Below are positions 1 to 10,405 of a stretch of DNA of 64,000 bases, piece after piece. A model generated the notes under the pieces. It was not told where the DNA came from and did no database searches. It saw nothing but the letters and a program-made list of their open reading frames with translations. The position numbers and the translations under genes are program-made. Each line of letters starts with the position of its first letter. Position 1 is the stretch's first letter. Source of the stretch: Cyanobacteria bacterium SBLK (GTDB lineage Bacteria > Cyanobacteriota > Cyanobacteriia > Cyanobacteriales > Spirulinaceae). The stretch spans positions 1-64,000 of the forward strand of contig JAGHZQ010000035.1 in assembly GCA_017746715.1 (NCBI GenBank), written 5' to 3'.

Positions 1-1013
1 AACTGGGAAATATTGCGCAGGTTGCGGGCTTGCAAGCGAGTCCGCAGGCGATCTCGTCCGGTAAAACTCGTGTCGAAGTTCAACCGCGCCCGATATCCGA
101 AGGCGATCGGCGAGTTCCGATTCCGTCGGAAGTCCGACGCATTTGTGTTACCCGCTTGCTGGATCGTATCCAAGTCGCTGACGAAGTTGTTGATGAGGGT
201 CGTTACTCCTGCCGTACTCAAATTGTTGGCGTTGAAGTTCAGATCCGTTGCATTCACCAATTCTCCCATGGTGATCGAGTCGATGACTCCCAATCCTTCA
301 AACAATCCCAACATATTGTTGCGATCGATGATTTGGGCAAAGGCTGATGAGGGTCCCAAGTCGCTCAAATTGCTCGTAATCGCCAAGCCATTCAGTTCGC
401 TCAGATCGTTGTAGTCTGCATCGTCCAAACCATAAATCTTGGCGCGATCTCCCGTGGCAATATCCAAGTTGAAGATTACTTCTCCGACTAATTTTGTGGT
501 GGTGGAGAATTGATTGTCTTCGAGGAATGCCACCCGACCTTCTAAGTTGTCTACCCGAGTTCCCAAGGTGGCCAGTTCTGCTTCAAACTCTTGCATCAGG
601 CGACGCAGGGTTTCGAGTTCTTCGCGGGTGACGAAGTCGGCGGTGGTTTCGGCAATCAGGCGCTCGATTTGTTGCAAGCAGGCGTTTAAACCGGCTGCAA
701 ATTCGTAGCGACTCAGAGCGCGATTGCCGCGATAAGTGCCGTTGGGATAGCCTTTGAGACAGTCGTAGCGGCGAACGAGGTCGTCTAGGGCTTGGAATGC
801 CCAGTCTCCTGGGGATACGTCGCTAAATTTCGAGGCTCCGGTGAACTGGGCGCGACGATTTCCTTCTGCTCCATAGGTCTGGATTTGTTGGAGCATATCG
901 CTGGTAGAAAGAGAACTGCCAACGGGTTCGGCCATGGCTTCTCCGGAAGCCAGAAGCAATGCACCCACTGTGGCGGGAGCAGCTAATAAGGTTTTCTTGA
1001 GAATTTCTGACAT
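1..1013 (-). CDS. SLH-domain outer-membrane porin (OprB-like / iron uptake porin family), 3' end outside window
   Basis: The frame opens at an ATG at 1013 and runs leftwards off the window, so only the first 337 or so residues are visible. Residues 1-28 form a signal peptide (MSEILKKTLLAAPATVG, then a run of Leu/Ala ending AMA). An SLH domain follows (FSDVSPGDWAFQALDDLV, then YPNGTYRGNRALSRYEFA). Next comes a short coiled-coil stretch (TREELETLRRLMQEFEAEL) and the start of a beta-barrel. This order, signal-SLH-coiled coil-barrel, is typical of the abundant cyanobacterial porins that anchor to peptidoglycan-linked polymer through SLH and pass small solutes or inorganic iron across the outer membrane. 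The transported solute cannot be judged from this part. The barrel C-terminus is not in the window. Confidence 0.9.
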   Translation of the reverse strand, partial: MSEILKKTLLAAPATVGALLLASGEAMAEPVGSSLSTSDMLQQIQTYGAEGNRRAQFTGASKFSDVSPGDWAFQALDDLVRRYDCLKGYPNGTYRGNRALSRYEFAAGLNACLQQIERLIAETTADFVTREELETLRRLMQEFEAELATLGTRVDNLEGRVAFLEDNQFSTTTKLVGEVIFNLDIATGDRAKIYGLDDADYNDLSELNGLAITSNLSDLGPSSAFAQIIDRNNMLGLFEGLGVIDSITMGELVNATDLNFNANNLSTAGVTTLINNFVSDLDTIQQAGNTNASDFRRNRNSPIAFGYRARLNFDTSFTGRDRLRTRLQARNLRNISQ

Positions 1014-1329
1014 GGATGACTTCCTCACACTGAACCCAAAAACGTCGAACTCGAACGACTTGTTTCTAGTACTGCGCTTTTGTATCTACCCTTATAGCAA
1101 ATTGAGGACGAATTTGTCGATCTTTAACAAAATTTTTTTAAGGAAGGGAGGAGGGTTTGTTCTGCCATAGATTTCAATAATGATGAGGACGGCGATCGCT
1201 ATCAATCGGGCAAATTCATTATCTCCTGCGTCAGATCCCATCATTGTGTTGGAATAATCTATGGGTTGTTCGCTTAGACTGGTGATATCGGCCTTTTGAT
1301 AAAAACAGGGGTGGGAGGAATCTATTAAG
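1014..1329. promoter_or_regulatory. divergent intergenic region, porin / HetZ-related gene
   Basis: This 316-base gap separates two divergently oriented genes and must hold both promoters. It contains AT-rich stretches near 1085-1150 and one HIP1-like site near 1193. I see no convincing RNA gene or further coding region. No exact promoter elements are claimed. Confidence 0.5.
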
Positions 1330-2460
1330 GTGACGATTGAATTTGCCCGAGAGCTAGAAACCTTTTGGGAGAAGCGCTTGCAAGAAGAGTGTTCCGATCG
1401 CTCTAGGACTGCACGCCAAAGTATCGCCTTGTGGCTATTGGGAGAGGATCGAGGACGATTTGCCGATATGGACGAGCGCCAAAAGGCCATTACCCGACAG
1501 GCAATCGAATATCGCTATCGCATTCTCCACCAGCGTTATTTGGGGGCAAATCCAAGTCGAGCGTATCGCAACCTCATTTCGCGTTTGGGTTCTCTGGCAG
1601 TGCTGCGGAATAAAATTCGCACTTGGGTGTCTTTGAGCCGCGATCGCCAGCGTGCGGTAGCAGATGTATTGCAAGAGGTGATTCAGGAGATGATCGAGAG
1701 CGATCGCTATATTCAATCTACAATTGCTCGTATTGCTCGCTGTAGTGTCAATCCGACATTAAGAAATTCTTTATTGCTGGCCAGTATTGAAGAATACTGC
1801 ATGCGACCCATCCGCAATCAACCCTTGCTGGCTTATCGCTTCACGAACTATTTGCGACGGGTGCAAAAAGGCGGCATGACCCAAGTCCCACAGAAAGAGC
1901 GCATTAAAATGATTTCTGAGGAGATCGCTCCCGAAGCCGGAGAATCTCCCATCAGCCTGCTCGATTCCGAGGCGATCGCGACCTATCAAATGGAACGGGA
2001 TGGTGAAGAACAACAGGTACTGCGCGAAGAAGTGCGGCAAGAATTCGAGCATTATTTAGCAGAAAAAGTCGATCCTCTTGCCGTGGAATGGCTGCGACTC
2101 TATCTTCAAGGTCATTCCCAAGAAGCGATCGCCAAAACGCTAGATTTACCCATTAAGCAAATTTATCGCTTGCGGGAAAAGATTAACTATCACGCCGTGA
2201 AAATCTTTGCCCTTAAAAGTCGTCCGGACTTGGTCGCCGGTTGGTTAAAAACGTCTATACGAGAACATAATCTGGGACTGACCTCCAACCAATGGCAAGC
2301 ATTTTGGCAAGATTTGACTCCCGCGCAACAAAAAATTATCGATCGCCTTAAACAAGGAAAGACGATCGACGAAATTGCCAAACAATTAAATCTGAAAAAA
2401 TCCCAAGTGATGTCTGAGTGGAGCAAAAGCTATCAACAGGCTCAAGTTCTTCGGAATTAG
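1330..2460 (+). CDS. HetZ-related regulatory protein
   Basis: The 376-aa soluble protein begins at a GTG at 1330 preceded by AAG. Its whole length matches what I know of the cyanobacterial HetZ-related family, including the blocks RYLGANPSRAYRNLISRLGS, KIRTWVSLSRDRQRAVADVL and YCMRPIRNQPLLAYRF. Two helix-turn-helix-like segments are visible: around residues 260-285 (SQEAIAKTLDLPIKQIYRLR) and near the C-terminus (IDEIAKQLNLKKSQVMSEW). HetZ proteins act in heterocyst differentiation, but the HetZ-related paralogues are also widespread in cyanobacteria that make no heterocysts, so the name does not prove differentiation here. DNA binding is inferred from the HTH-like segments. The family call comes from memory of conserved blocks, not from a search. 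Confidence 0.75.
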   Translation: MTIEFARELETFWEKRLQEECSDRSRTARQSIALWLLGEDRGRFADMDERQKAITRQAIEYRYRILHQRYLGANPSRAYRNLISRLGSLAVLRNKIRTWVSLSRDRQRAVADVLQEVIQEMIESDRYIQSTIARIARCSVNPTLRNSLLLASIEEYCMRPIRNQPLLAYRFTNYLRRVQKGGMTQVPQKERIKMISEEIAPEAGESPISLLDSEAIATYQMERDGEEQQVLREEVRQEFEHYLAEKVDPLAVEWLRLYLQGHSQEAIAKTLDLPIKQIYRLREKINYHAVKIFALKSRPDLVAGWLKTSIREHNLGLTSNQWQAFWQDLTPAQQKIIDRLKQGKTIDEIAKQLNLKKSQVMSEWSKSYQQAQVLRN

Positions 2461-2555
2461 AGTTTTGGTTGTGGGTTGTTCGCTTGCACCGTACTTCGAC
2501 AAGCTCGGCCCCCCCATAGCCGAAGTATTATTGATTGTTTGACGTCTCAAATCCC

Positions 2556-2984
2556 TTATCCTTCATCCTTGCCCAAAACCTGCTCCTTCAGAGTTTTGAA
2601 CTCGCTCATGAGTTCTTGGCGATTTTGAGAGTTAATGAGATAGCGCCAAACAAACCAAATCGCAAATCCAATGCCGACTAATTCAAAAATAGGAGCGAGT
2701 AGGGGAATATCATTAATCGCATCGAGCAGTGCCAAAGTTAGATATACAGTAACGCCACCGCCAACGAACAGTAAAATAACTGTTAAGGGCTGCTTGTAAT
2801 CCGAGAAAAACTTCATGACCCCATCGGGTAACTTCCGCAAGAATTCCGCAGCAGGGTCGAGCCATTCTTGCCAAGGGCGATCGGTTGCTGGGGGCGTTGT
2901 AGGGGAAATAGCCCCAGAGGGATCGGTGTTAAAACCCGAAGATTGGGTAACTTTAGCTTCAGCCGACGGAATATTTGGATCCAT
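2556..2984 (-). CDS. CAAD-domain membrane protein (CURT1-like, thylakoid)
   Basis: A 142-aa protein is read from the ATG at 2984, which has an AGGAG ribosome site nine or so bases upstream; the longer frame from 3080 lacks this. The N-terminal 60 residues are polar and Pro/Ser/Thr-rich. Two membrane segments follow (around LTVILLFVGGGVTVYLTLAL and LLAPIFELVGIGFAIWFVW), and the protein ends in a short charged helix (NRQELMSEFKTLKEQVL). This is the layout of the cyanobacterial CAAD domain, related to the plant CURT1 proteins that bend thylakoid membranes. The same domain also occurs inserted in some cyanobacterial aminoacyl-tRNA synthetases; here it stands alone. The membrane-curvature role is inferred from the family. 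Confidence 0.8.
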   Translation of the reverse strand: MDPNIPSAEAKVTQSSGFNTDPSGAISPTTPPATDRPWQEWLDPAAEFLRKLPDGVMKFFSDYKQPLTVILLFVGGGVTVYLTLALLDAINDIPLLAPIFELVGIGFAIWFVWRYLINSQNRQELMSEFKTLKEQVLGKDEG

Positions 2985-3182
2985 TGTTTTTTCTCCTGAG
3001 CTTTGAGATGGAATATGTATTGTAGGTTGCGATCGCGACCCGAAGGATGGCAAAAAAATCTTCTTGCCCATATTACCCAAAAATATCCTCGGAATGTTAT
3101 CGAGGAATCGTTCCTGAAGAGGATAAAGACAAGAAAATGCGATGGATATTTACGTTCGATAAAATTGTTTTATCATTCAATC

Positions 3183-3289
3183 AATAACCAATAACTTACC
3201 TACCCCTAACCCCTCCTAAGAGGGGAATACCTTGCTCTTAACCCCGCCCGAGGGGGAACTGTTATCGCCAATAACCAATAACCAATAGG
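3183..3289. repeat. short AATAACC repeats flanking a C-rich/G-rich inverted repeat
   Basis: The unit CAATAAC occurs twice near 3183-3195 and again three times at 3268-3287. Between them lies CCCCTCC...AGAGGGG and a second run of C and G blocks. Such intergenic repeats are common in filamentous cyanobacteria. The region lies just downstream of the TPR gene and may help end its transcript. Confidence 0.5.
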
Positions 3290-4318
3290 TTATTCTTCTC
3301 CTTGATAGCGTGCGATTTTGGCATAATCTCCCAAAGCGTAACAGGCCGTTCGCAAGCTGCCGATCGCCTGTTTCTCGACCCGGCGATCGCCGAGTTCTCG
3401 AGCGAGATTTAAACGCTGCTCGTAATATTTAATTGCTTGTTCGTAATCGCCAATGGCATCGTAGGCGACGCCAAGGCTGCCCAAAGATTGTTCCTCAGAA
3501 CGAGAATCGGCAAGTTGCCTGGCGAGGGCAAGGCGCTTTTGAGCGTAGGCAATGGCTTGGCGATAATCTCCTAAAGTATAGGAGGCATTGCCCAAATTGC
3601 GCAGGATTTGCAGGGAAACCCGATCTTCCTCCAATTCCCGAGCTAATTCCAATCGCTGTTCGTAATACGCGATCGCCTCGCGATAATTGCCAAGAGCATA
3701 ATAAGTATTTCCTAAATTCTTAAGAATTTGCCCTGCAGTTTGGCGATCGTCGAGGGAGCGAGCGAACATGAGGGCGCGTTTTTGACAAGAAATGGCATCT
3801 TCGTGCTGGCCGCGAGCCTTATAGGCCAAACCCAAATTATTCAGAGCTGCCATTGCCCCGGCGCGATCTTTAAGATCGAGAAAGATTTTTAAACTTTTTT
3901 TCTGAAATGCGATCGCTTTATCATAATCGTCGAGATGGCGATAGGCATTTCCCAAAAGACTAAACACTTGGCCGATGGGACGCGGTTCCGATCTCGATTG
4001 GGCGAGGGAGAGACTCGAACGAGCGGATTCAATGGTTTGCGGATAATCTCCCAACGCATAGTAAGCTAATCCCAAGTAATACCAAGCTGTCGCCTCGGCC
4101 AGATTATCTTGCAGGTGGTGGTAGAAATCTCGCGCTTGTTGAAGACTGTCAATCGCTCGGGCAAAATTGCCGGTTTGCTGTTGGACAATGCCTTGTTCGA
4201 GTAATTGCCCGGCGCGATCGCCTTCGAGGTGGGCAGAACTTTGCCGTTCCTCAGAATTGAGGGTGGGATTTTCCTTGGGGGTTATGAGTTTTTCGGATTT
4301 GTCGCCTTCATCTGCCAC
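3290..4318 (-). CDS. tetratricopeptide-repeat protein
   Basis: About seven to eight TPR units of 40 residues fill the protein from roughly residue 35 to the end. Each carries the pattern of Y-ALGDY-QAI-Y and LA-RQL-D (for example YDAIGDYEQAIKYYEQRL). I chose the GTG at 4318 (342 aa) because AGGGGG lies nine bases upstream; the TTG at 4339 has nothing comparable. The repeat type with 40-residue spacing is the LGN/Rapsyn-like TPR used for protein binding. It lies 231 bases downstream of a Ser/Thr kinase gene on the same strand, so it may be a kinase partner or substrate; that is inference. No catalytic domain is present. Confidence 0.85.
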   Translation of the reverse strand: MADEGDKSEKLITPKENPTLNSEERQSSAHLEGDRAGQLLEQGIVQQQTGNFARAIDSLQQARDFYHHLQDNLAEATAWYYLGLAYYALGDYPQTIESARSSLSLAQSRSEPRPIGQVFSLLGNAYRHLDDYDKAIAFQKKSLKIFLDLKDRAGAMAALNNLGLAYKARGQHEDAISCQKRALMFARSLDDRQTAGQILKNLGNTYYALGNYREAIAYYEQRLELARELEEDRVSLQILRNLGNASYTLGDYRQAIAYAQKRLALARQLADSRSEEQSLGSLGVAYDAIGDYEQAIKYYEQRLNLARELGDRRVEKQAIGSLRTACYALGDYAKIARYQGEE

Positions 4319-4464
4319 TCTCTTGCTCCCCCTTATCAATTATCAACAGGTCGATTTGGATATGGCGAACTATCTCTTGGTGCGCGTTCCCTTTCTTGGT
4401 CAGCATTTCCTAGGCGAATGCGATTCGCTGGAGTCGCACCACAATTGGCCATCCTTCGACCTCA

Positions 4465-4549
4465 ATTATCGATTATCAATTAGCAATTATCAATAAAATG
4501 TGCTAGAGGATTAATAATTAATGATATTGATAATTGGCAATATTGAAGA
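4465..4549. repeat. AT-rich TTATCAATTA-type degenerate repeats
   Basis: Several variants of ATTATCAATTA and its complement lie between the kinase stop and the TPR gene start (for example TCGATTATCAATTAGCAATT). They could form small hairpins in the kinase-TPR intergenic RNA. No function is assigned. Confidence 0.4.
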
Positions 4550-5641
4550 TCAGCCGGAACTATGCAGCAAAGAATCGCGATGTTTGGGGGGTGAGGGCGG
4601 GCGACGGGATTTGCGATCGCGAATCGATCTCGCCAGTCTTTCTTTCTCTGTGAGGGGACGTTGGGGAATTGAGAGATTATTTTTACGGCGTTGCGGTTCT
4701 GAGGAGGAGGAGGGCTTAAAATTCATGCATTGGGAAAGATTGTCTTGGGGAGAGGCGGTATTGAGGTCGTCGAGAATTTCGTCAACGGATTGGTAGCGCC
4801 GTTCTAGGGAAGGTTCGAGCATTTTATCTAAAATGGCGGCCAAAGTTTTACCCACTTCCGTTCGTTCTTGCCATTGTAATTTACCCGTGCGGGGATTGGT
4901 TTTAAAATCTAACGGGGCTTTGCCAGTGAGGAGATACAAACTGGTTACGCCCAAGGCATAAATGTCACTGGCGAAGACCGGACGCAAGGAAAATTGTTCC
5001 GGAGGGGCAAATCCCACGGTACCGACAAAATGCGTGGTGACACCGCGCGTGCTGCTTTCGCTGGCTTGAACCAATTGATGTTTTACTGCTCCGAAATCAA
5101 TGAGTACCAAACGCCGATCTTGAGACAAAATAATATTTTGCGGTTTGATATCCCGATGAATGACTCCGCGATCGTGAACGTATTTCAACAGATCGAGCAT
5201 TTCTCGCAAAATACGCTTGACGGTCATTTCCGGCTGACACCCCTGTCGCCTGACCAATCTGGCGAGGGTTGCCCCTTTTATGTATTCTTGAACGAGATAA
5301 AATTCATCTCCCAAAACAAAATAGTCCAACAGCATGGGAATGCGAGAATGCGTTCCCAAAGCTGCCAGAATTTTAGCTTCCCGGTGAAAACGGTGGCGTG
5401 CCGTTTCTAGCGCTTTTTGTTCGCTGACGCGGGGGCAGAGTTGCTTAATCGCACAAAAAGGCTGTCCGGGTAATGACATATCTCGCGCTAAGAAGGTGAC
5501 GCCAAAGCCACCCCGACCGAGCATCCGCAAGATTAAATAGCGATCGCGAAACAATTCCTCGGATCCGCACAGTTGCCCGAGCTCGGTTTTGGCAAAAATA
5601 TCGTTATGAAATTGGGAGAGGTTGGCGGGTGGAAAAGACAT
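4550..5641 (-). CDS. Hanks-type serine/threonine protein kinase
   Basis: This 363-aa protein has a complete eukaryotic-type kinase domain at about residues 30-300. The glycine loop is GRGGFGVTFLA, the ATP lysine is in CAIKQL, the catalytic loop is HRDIKPQNI, the magnesium site is DFGAV and the APE-equivalent is APPEQF. All key residues are present, so it should be active. There is no transmembrane segment; the C-terminal 60 residues are basic and Ser/Arg/Pro-rich (KSRRPPSPPKHRDS) and look disordered, a likely autophosphorylation or docking tail. The domain resembles the common cyanobacterial SpkB/C-like kinases but lacks their N-terminal four-cysteine motif. A TPR protein gene follows on the same strand. 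Its substrate is unknown. Confidence 0.9.
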   Translation of the reverse strand: MSFPPANLSQFHNDIFAKTELGQLCGSEELFRDRYLILRMLGRGGFGVTFLARDMSLPGQPFCAIKQLCPRVSEQKALETARHRFHREAKILAALGTHSRIPMLLDYFVLGDEFYLVQEYIKGATLARLVRRQGCQPEMTVKRILREMLDLLKYVHDRGVIHRDIKPQNIILSQDRRLVLIDFGAVKHQLVQASESSTRGVTTHFVGTVGFAPPEQFSLRPVFASDIYALGVTSLYLLTGKAPLDFKTNPRTGKLQWQERTEVGKTLAAILDKMLEPSLERRYQSVDEILDDLNTASPQDNLSQCMNFKPSSSSEPQRRKNNLSIPQRPLTEKERLARSIRDRKSRRPPSPPKHRDSLLHSSG

Positions 5642-5970
5642 AAAACTTGACTCTCAGTGGGAAATTGGTGGAATCTGGGGTTTTTCGAGCGATCCGGTTT
5701 GGGAACGTCGCGATCGGGTTCATTACATCTCTACACGTTTCCCCCCTCCATTTCCCAAGGTCAAGAGTTGGGGGAATGACCCCTCACGCTGTATTGTACT
5801 CAATAATTTGCCAAATGTCGCCAGAAAACCCTTGCAATTTGGGGTAAGAAATGTATGATGACACTGCGACCCGAAGGCAAAACATTAGGGAACGGATCTC
5901 GGTAAAATTAGGGCTGTAACCGAATTTGTCAATTTACTTATCGGTTAATAATTAAGTTCAATCTACTAAT
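5642..5970. promoter_or_regulatory. divergent intergenic region, kinase / ycf23
   Basis: The 329-base gap holds the promoters of two divergent genes. Its last 60 bases before 5971 are AT-rich (TTACTTATCGGTTAATAATT), suitable for the ycf23 promoter. No RNA gene or coding frame with protein-like composition was seen. Confidence 0.45.
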
Positions 5971-6714
5971 ATGGATTCTAAATTGCAATTGGCATTTTCA
6001 CGGAAAAATGCGCTGAAAGTCATTAGCGGCTTAAACAATTTCGATCGCGATCGCGTGGCGGCTGCAGTAAAGGCAGCGACAGCAGGAGGGGCGACGTTTT
6101 TAGATATTGCGGCGGAACCGAATTTGGTACGGATGGCACGCCAACTGACGGATTTACCCATTTGCGTTTCGGCGGTAGAACCGGAAAAGTTCGTCGCGGT
6201 CATGGCAGCCGGAGCGGATTTGATTGAAATTGGCAATTTCGATAGTTTTTATGCTGCAGGACGGCGATTTGAAGCGGAGGAAGTGTTGGCACTCACTCGA
6301 CAAACTCGCGCTTTGTTACCGAATGTAACGCTTTCGGTGACAGTTCCGCATATCTTAACTTTAGATCGTCAGGTGGCTCTGGCTGAAGCCCTAGTCGCAG
6401 AAGGCGCGGATATCATCCAAACCGAAGGCGGAACCCGTAGCACCCCCCAACATCCGGGAACTTTGGGGTTAATTGAAAAGGCTGCTCCCACTTTAGCGGC
6501 GGCGCGGGAAATTTCGCAAGCGGTTTCTGTCCCGGTATTGTGCGCTTCAGGACTTTCGGACGTGACTGCACCTATGGCGATCGCTGCGGGGGCTTCCGGT
6601 GTGGGGGTTGGTTCGGCAATCAATCAACTCGAAAGCGAGGTGGCAATGGTGGCGGCGGTGCGTCGCTTGGTTGAAGCTCTGGCAACGGTTGCTCGGGTGA
6701 GTGCGATCGCGTAG
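5971..6714 (+). CDS. ycf23: Ycf23 / DUF561 TIM-barrel-like protein
   Basis: The 247-aa protein matches the Ycf23 family, found in cyanobacteria and red-algal plastids, over its whole length. Conserved blocks include KVISGLNNFDRDRV, GGATFLDIAAEP, ADLIEIGNFDSFY, EGADIIQTEGG and a C-terminal phosphate-loop-like segment ASGLSDVTAPMAIAAGASGV. The alternating strand and helix pattern ending in a glycine-rich phosphate site suggests a TIM-barrel fold like HisA/TrpF-type enzymes. The reaction is unknown. It stands alone, with a clear terminator about 60 bases downstream. Confidence 0.85.
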   Translation: MDSKLQLAFSRKNALKVISGLNNFDRDRVAAAVKAATAGGATFLDIAAEPNLVRMARQLTDLPICVSAVEPEKFVAVMAAGADLIEIGNFDSFYAAGRRFEAEEVLALTRQTRALLPNVTLSVTVPHILTLDRQVALAEALVAEGADIIQTEGGTRSTPQHPGTLGLIEKAAPTLAAAREISQAVSVPVLCASGLSDVTAPMAIAAGASGVGVGSAINQLESEVAMVAAVRRLVEALATVARVSAIA

Positions 6715-6770
6715 TGTGGCAAAGCCGTATCGCAATCATTTAAGAATTATTACAATATCTGTTGACTTTT

Positions 6771-6799
6771 CCGCGCTTTTGTGTATTGGCGCGGTTTTT
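6771..6799 (+). terminator. Rho-independent terminator of ycf23
   Basis: The stem CCGCGC (6771-6776) pairs with GCGCGG (6789-6794) across a 12-base loop and is followed by TTTTTC. Position and shape fit an intrinsic terminator. Confidence 0.8.
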
Positions 6800-6872
6800 C
6801 TGTTTGAGATAAGAGCGAGAAATTGATAATACGATGGCGATGAGTTTCTAAATACTGGCAAAAATTACGTGC

Positions 6873-7085
6873 TTGCTTTTTATTCAGGATAGATGGAATA
6901 GATTTGCAAACCCCATAAAAACTTTGAAAAATGGAGATCGAGTAACCATTACAAGAAAAGTAATAGGGGGTGATTATTTAGCAAAATTTAATCAAATTAG
7001 ATATGATTGGTATTATGTTACTACAGAAGATGGTAAGAAGGGATACGTCGCTGCGGATTATGTTCTTGTTGAAGAAGAATCGTAA
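6873..7085 (+). CDS. small SH3-like domain protein, possibly a gene remnant
   Basis: The reading frame gives 70 residues. The part from residue 14 on (IKTLKNGDRVTITRK ... DWYYVTTEDGKKGYVAADYV) is a typical bacterial SH3 (SH3b) domain, usually found at the end of secreted peptidoglycan hydrolases. There is no signal peptide and no ATG: the start is a TTG, with a stop at 6849-6851 just upstream in frame. The AT-rich base composition differs from the flanking genes. It is therefore either a tiny SH3 protein or the leftover 3' end of a longer gene. A terminator follows 40 bases downstream, which supports a real transcript end. Confidence 0.5.
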   Translation: MLFIQDRWNRFANPIKTLKNGDRVTITRKVIGGDYLAKFNQIRYDWYYVTTEDGKKGYVAADYVLVEEES

Positions 7086-7124
7086 TATGAAGATCGACAA
7101 GTGTAGATCGCGCACCAATAAATA

Positions 7125-7158
7125 AACAGGGATACTATTTTATGCACCCCTGTTGTTA
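7125..7158. terminator. terminator hairpin between the SH3 frame and chlN
   Basis: AACAGGG (7125-7131) pairs with CCCTGTT (7148-7154), followed by GTTATTTT. It lies between converging genes, 22 bases before the chlN stop, and could serve both strands. Confidence 0.65.
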
Positions 7159-7179
7159 TTTTAGCTAATTTGCAAGCAA

Positions 7180-8589
<1,410 letters not shown>

Positions 8590-8617
8590 TTAATTCTCCT
8601 CTGAACAATGTGTAAAA

Positions 8618-8666
8618 ACCAATTATTGATAATTGGTGTAGGGACGTAGCATGCTACGTCCCTACA
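8618..8666. repeat. two adjacent palindromes in the chlL-chlN spacer
   Basis: ACCAATTAT (8618-8626) and ATAATTGGT (8629-8637) form one perfect hairpin. It is directly followed by a perfect 30-base palindrome at 8637-8666 centred on the GCATGC core, with arms GTAGGGACGTAGC. Very similar GTAGGG...CCCTAC palindromes are scattered in many cyanobacterial genomes as mobile-looking repeats. In the RNA this would form a very stable stem between the two cistrons. Confidence 0.8.
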
Positions 8667-8683
8667 GGCAATGGGTGACTGAA

Positions 8684-9547
8684 TTAAACCATCATGAGAT
8701 CGAGTTCTTCTTCCTCGGTTTTGGGTGCTTCGGGAGGATTGAGATAGAAGTCGGATAATAAGGAGAATAATTCCCGATCGTGTGCGTCGCTGGGGACGAC
8801 TCCTTCCGGTAACGCCAAAACTTGATCGGCAATGTTCAAATAGTAATCGCAGACATAACTCAAAGAGGGATCGCTATCTGCCATTTCAAATAATGTTTTA
8901 CCTTTGACCCGAGAAACGCGAATATCTTCAATTAAGGGTAAAACCTCCAGTACGGGCATGGGAACCGCCTCGACATATTTATTAATCAAATCCCGTTTTG
9001 AGGTGCGATTGCCGATTAAACCTGCCAAACGGAGGGGATGAGTGCGTGCTTTTTCCCGTACCGATGCAGCGATGCGATTGGCAGCAAAGAGAGCATCGAA
9101 ACCGTTATCAGTGACTATCATACAGTAGTCGGAATAGTTCAAAGGGGCGGCAAATCCACCACAAACCACGTCACCCAAGACATCGAAGAGAATGACATCG
9201 TATTCGTCAAAGGCATTGAGTTCTTTTAAGAGTTTAACGGTTTCTCCAACCACATAACCGCCACAACCCGCACCCGCAGGTGGTCCGCCAGCTTCTACGC
9301 AATCTACGCCGCCATATCCTTTATAGATAACATCTTCAGGCCAAATGTCTTCGTAGTGAAAGTCTTTTTCTTGCAGGGTGTCGATGATGGTGGGAATCAA
9401 AAATCCTGTCAGGGTGAAGGTACTGTCGTGCTTGGGATCGCAACCGATTTGCAGGACTTTTTTACCCCGTTTTGCCAAGGCAACGGAAATGTTGCAACTG
9501 GTGGTGGATTTACCAATGCCACCTTTTCCATAGACTGAAAGTTTCAT
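8684..9547 (-). CDS. chlL: light-independent protochlorophyllide reductase iron-sulfur ATP-binding protein
   Basis: This 287-aa protein is the NifH-like ATPase that passes electrons to the ChlN-ChlB complex. The P-loop is [11 protein letters not shown] at residues 7-17. The two cysteines that bridge the 4Fe-4S cluster between the subunits of the dimer are in GAGCGGY and LGDVVCGGF. Length is normal for ChlL, with a slightly acidic C-terminal tail ([10 protein letters not shown]). GAGGAG precedes the ATG. It is the first gene of the chlL-chlN operon, with an 858-base gene-free region upstream. Such enzymes are oxygen sensitive and act in darkness or low oxygen. Confidence 0.98.
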   Translation of the reverse strand: MKLSVYGKGGIGKSTTSCNISVALAKRGKKVLQIGCDPKHDSTFTLTGFLIPTIIDTLQEKDFHYEDIWPEDVIYKGYGGVDCVEAGGPPAGAGCGGYVVGETVKLLKELNAFDEYDVILFDVLGDVVCGGFAAPLNYSDYCMIVTDNGFDALFAANRIAASVREKARTHPLRLAGLIGNRTSKRDLINKYVEAVPMPVLEVLPLIEDIRVSRVKGKTLFEMADSDPSLSYVCDYYLNIADQVLALPEGVVPSDAHDRELFSLLSDFYLNPPEAPKTEEEELDLMMV

Positions 9548-10405
9548 GGTTCTCTATCTCCTCTTGTTATGACGGTCGTAGATTATCGGGCAAGCTCGTT
9601 AATCTGCATTATGGCGAAAGCGATCGCCCTTGCAAAGCGATCGCTAAAATGAAAAACGACATAAACCTTTAATAACAGTAGTTAAATCAAGAAAAAATCT
9701 CTAAAAATCCCATATTTTCTTTAAAATCCCAAAAAATATCTAAATTCTCGGATTTTTTTATACTTTTTATAAAAATAGTAACAATACACAAAAATATTGC
9801 ATCTGACTGTATCCATATTCTTGTCATTCTGTCAAGCACTCAAGAGTGATAAATTTCTCGTGAAAGTTTGCAGATTGGAACGCCAGAAGGGAATAGCGAG
9901 GAAAGATACGGAAAAATATGAAGAGTGCGATTTTTCTTCGGCGGGATGATGCGATCGCGAACTCCCTTCAACGTAAAGAATAGTTACGTTTTATCTTTGA
10001 GTTTCTATTGCCTTTTTGCGATCGCATCCAGTTGCTTAATTCCTGAAATTGTGGCTCGATCCCGTTACCGTCAAAAATCTTTAGTGAGAAAATTCAGCAT
10101 ATTTGCCTCGATTAACAAAACTTAATCGAGTCCTGCTACCACTAATTGTTGCCATCAAAAGATATGAATATAAGCCCTCTAAGCAAATAGAAGATAAATA
10201 TTTTTGTCTTTATACTTCATTTCAAGTCTTGTTGTGTCACATTTTTTGTGATAGGTTTGAAAAATAAAATCTTTGGGGTTAATCTATCCGGTTAAGCATT
10301 GATTAAGATAGATGCTCGAGCCGATAGAGTATTTTGTGTGAATAAAAATTTGTCTGCATTGCTAGTCTTAAAACCTTTGAAATCAAACAAAAAAAAGATT
10401 GAGCC
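9548..10405. promoter_or_regulatory. long intergenic region upstream of chlL
   Basis: These 858 bases carry no gene that I can support. The part next to chlL (about 9660-9800) is strongly AT-rich with runs of A and T, as expected for a regulated promoter and long leader. A possible frame at 9925-10125 has no protein-like features. The right end, about 10250-10400, should hold the promoter of the dodecin-like gene. Confidence 0.5.

Noticed and set aside
9925..10125. 66-aa open frame in the long region upstream of chlL
   Set aside because: No ribosome site, mixed composition, no known family; treated as intergenic.
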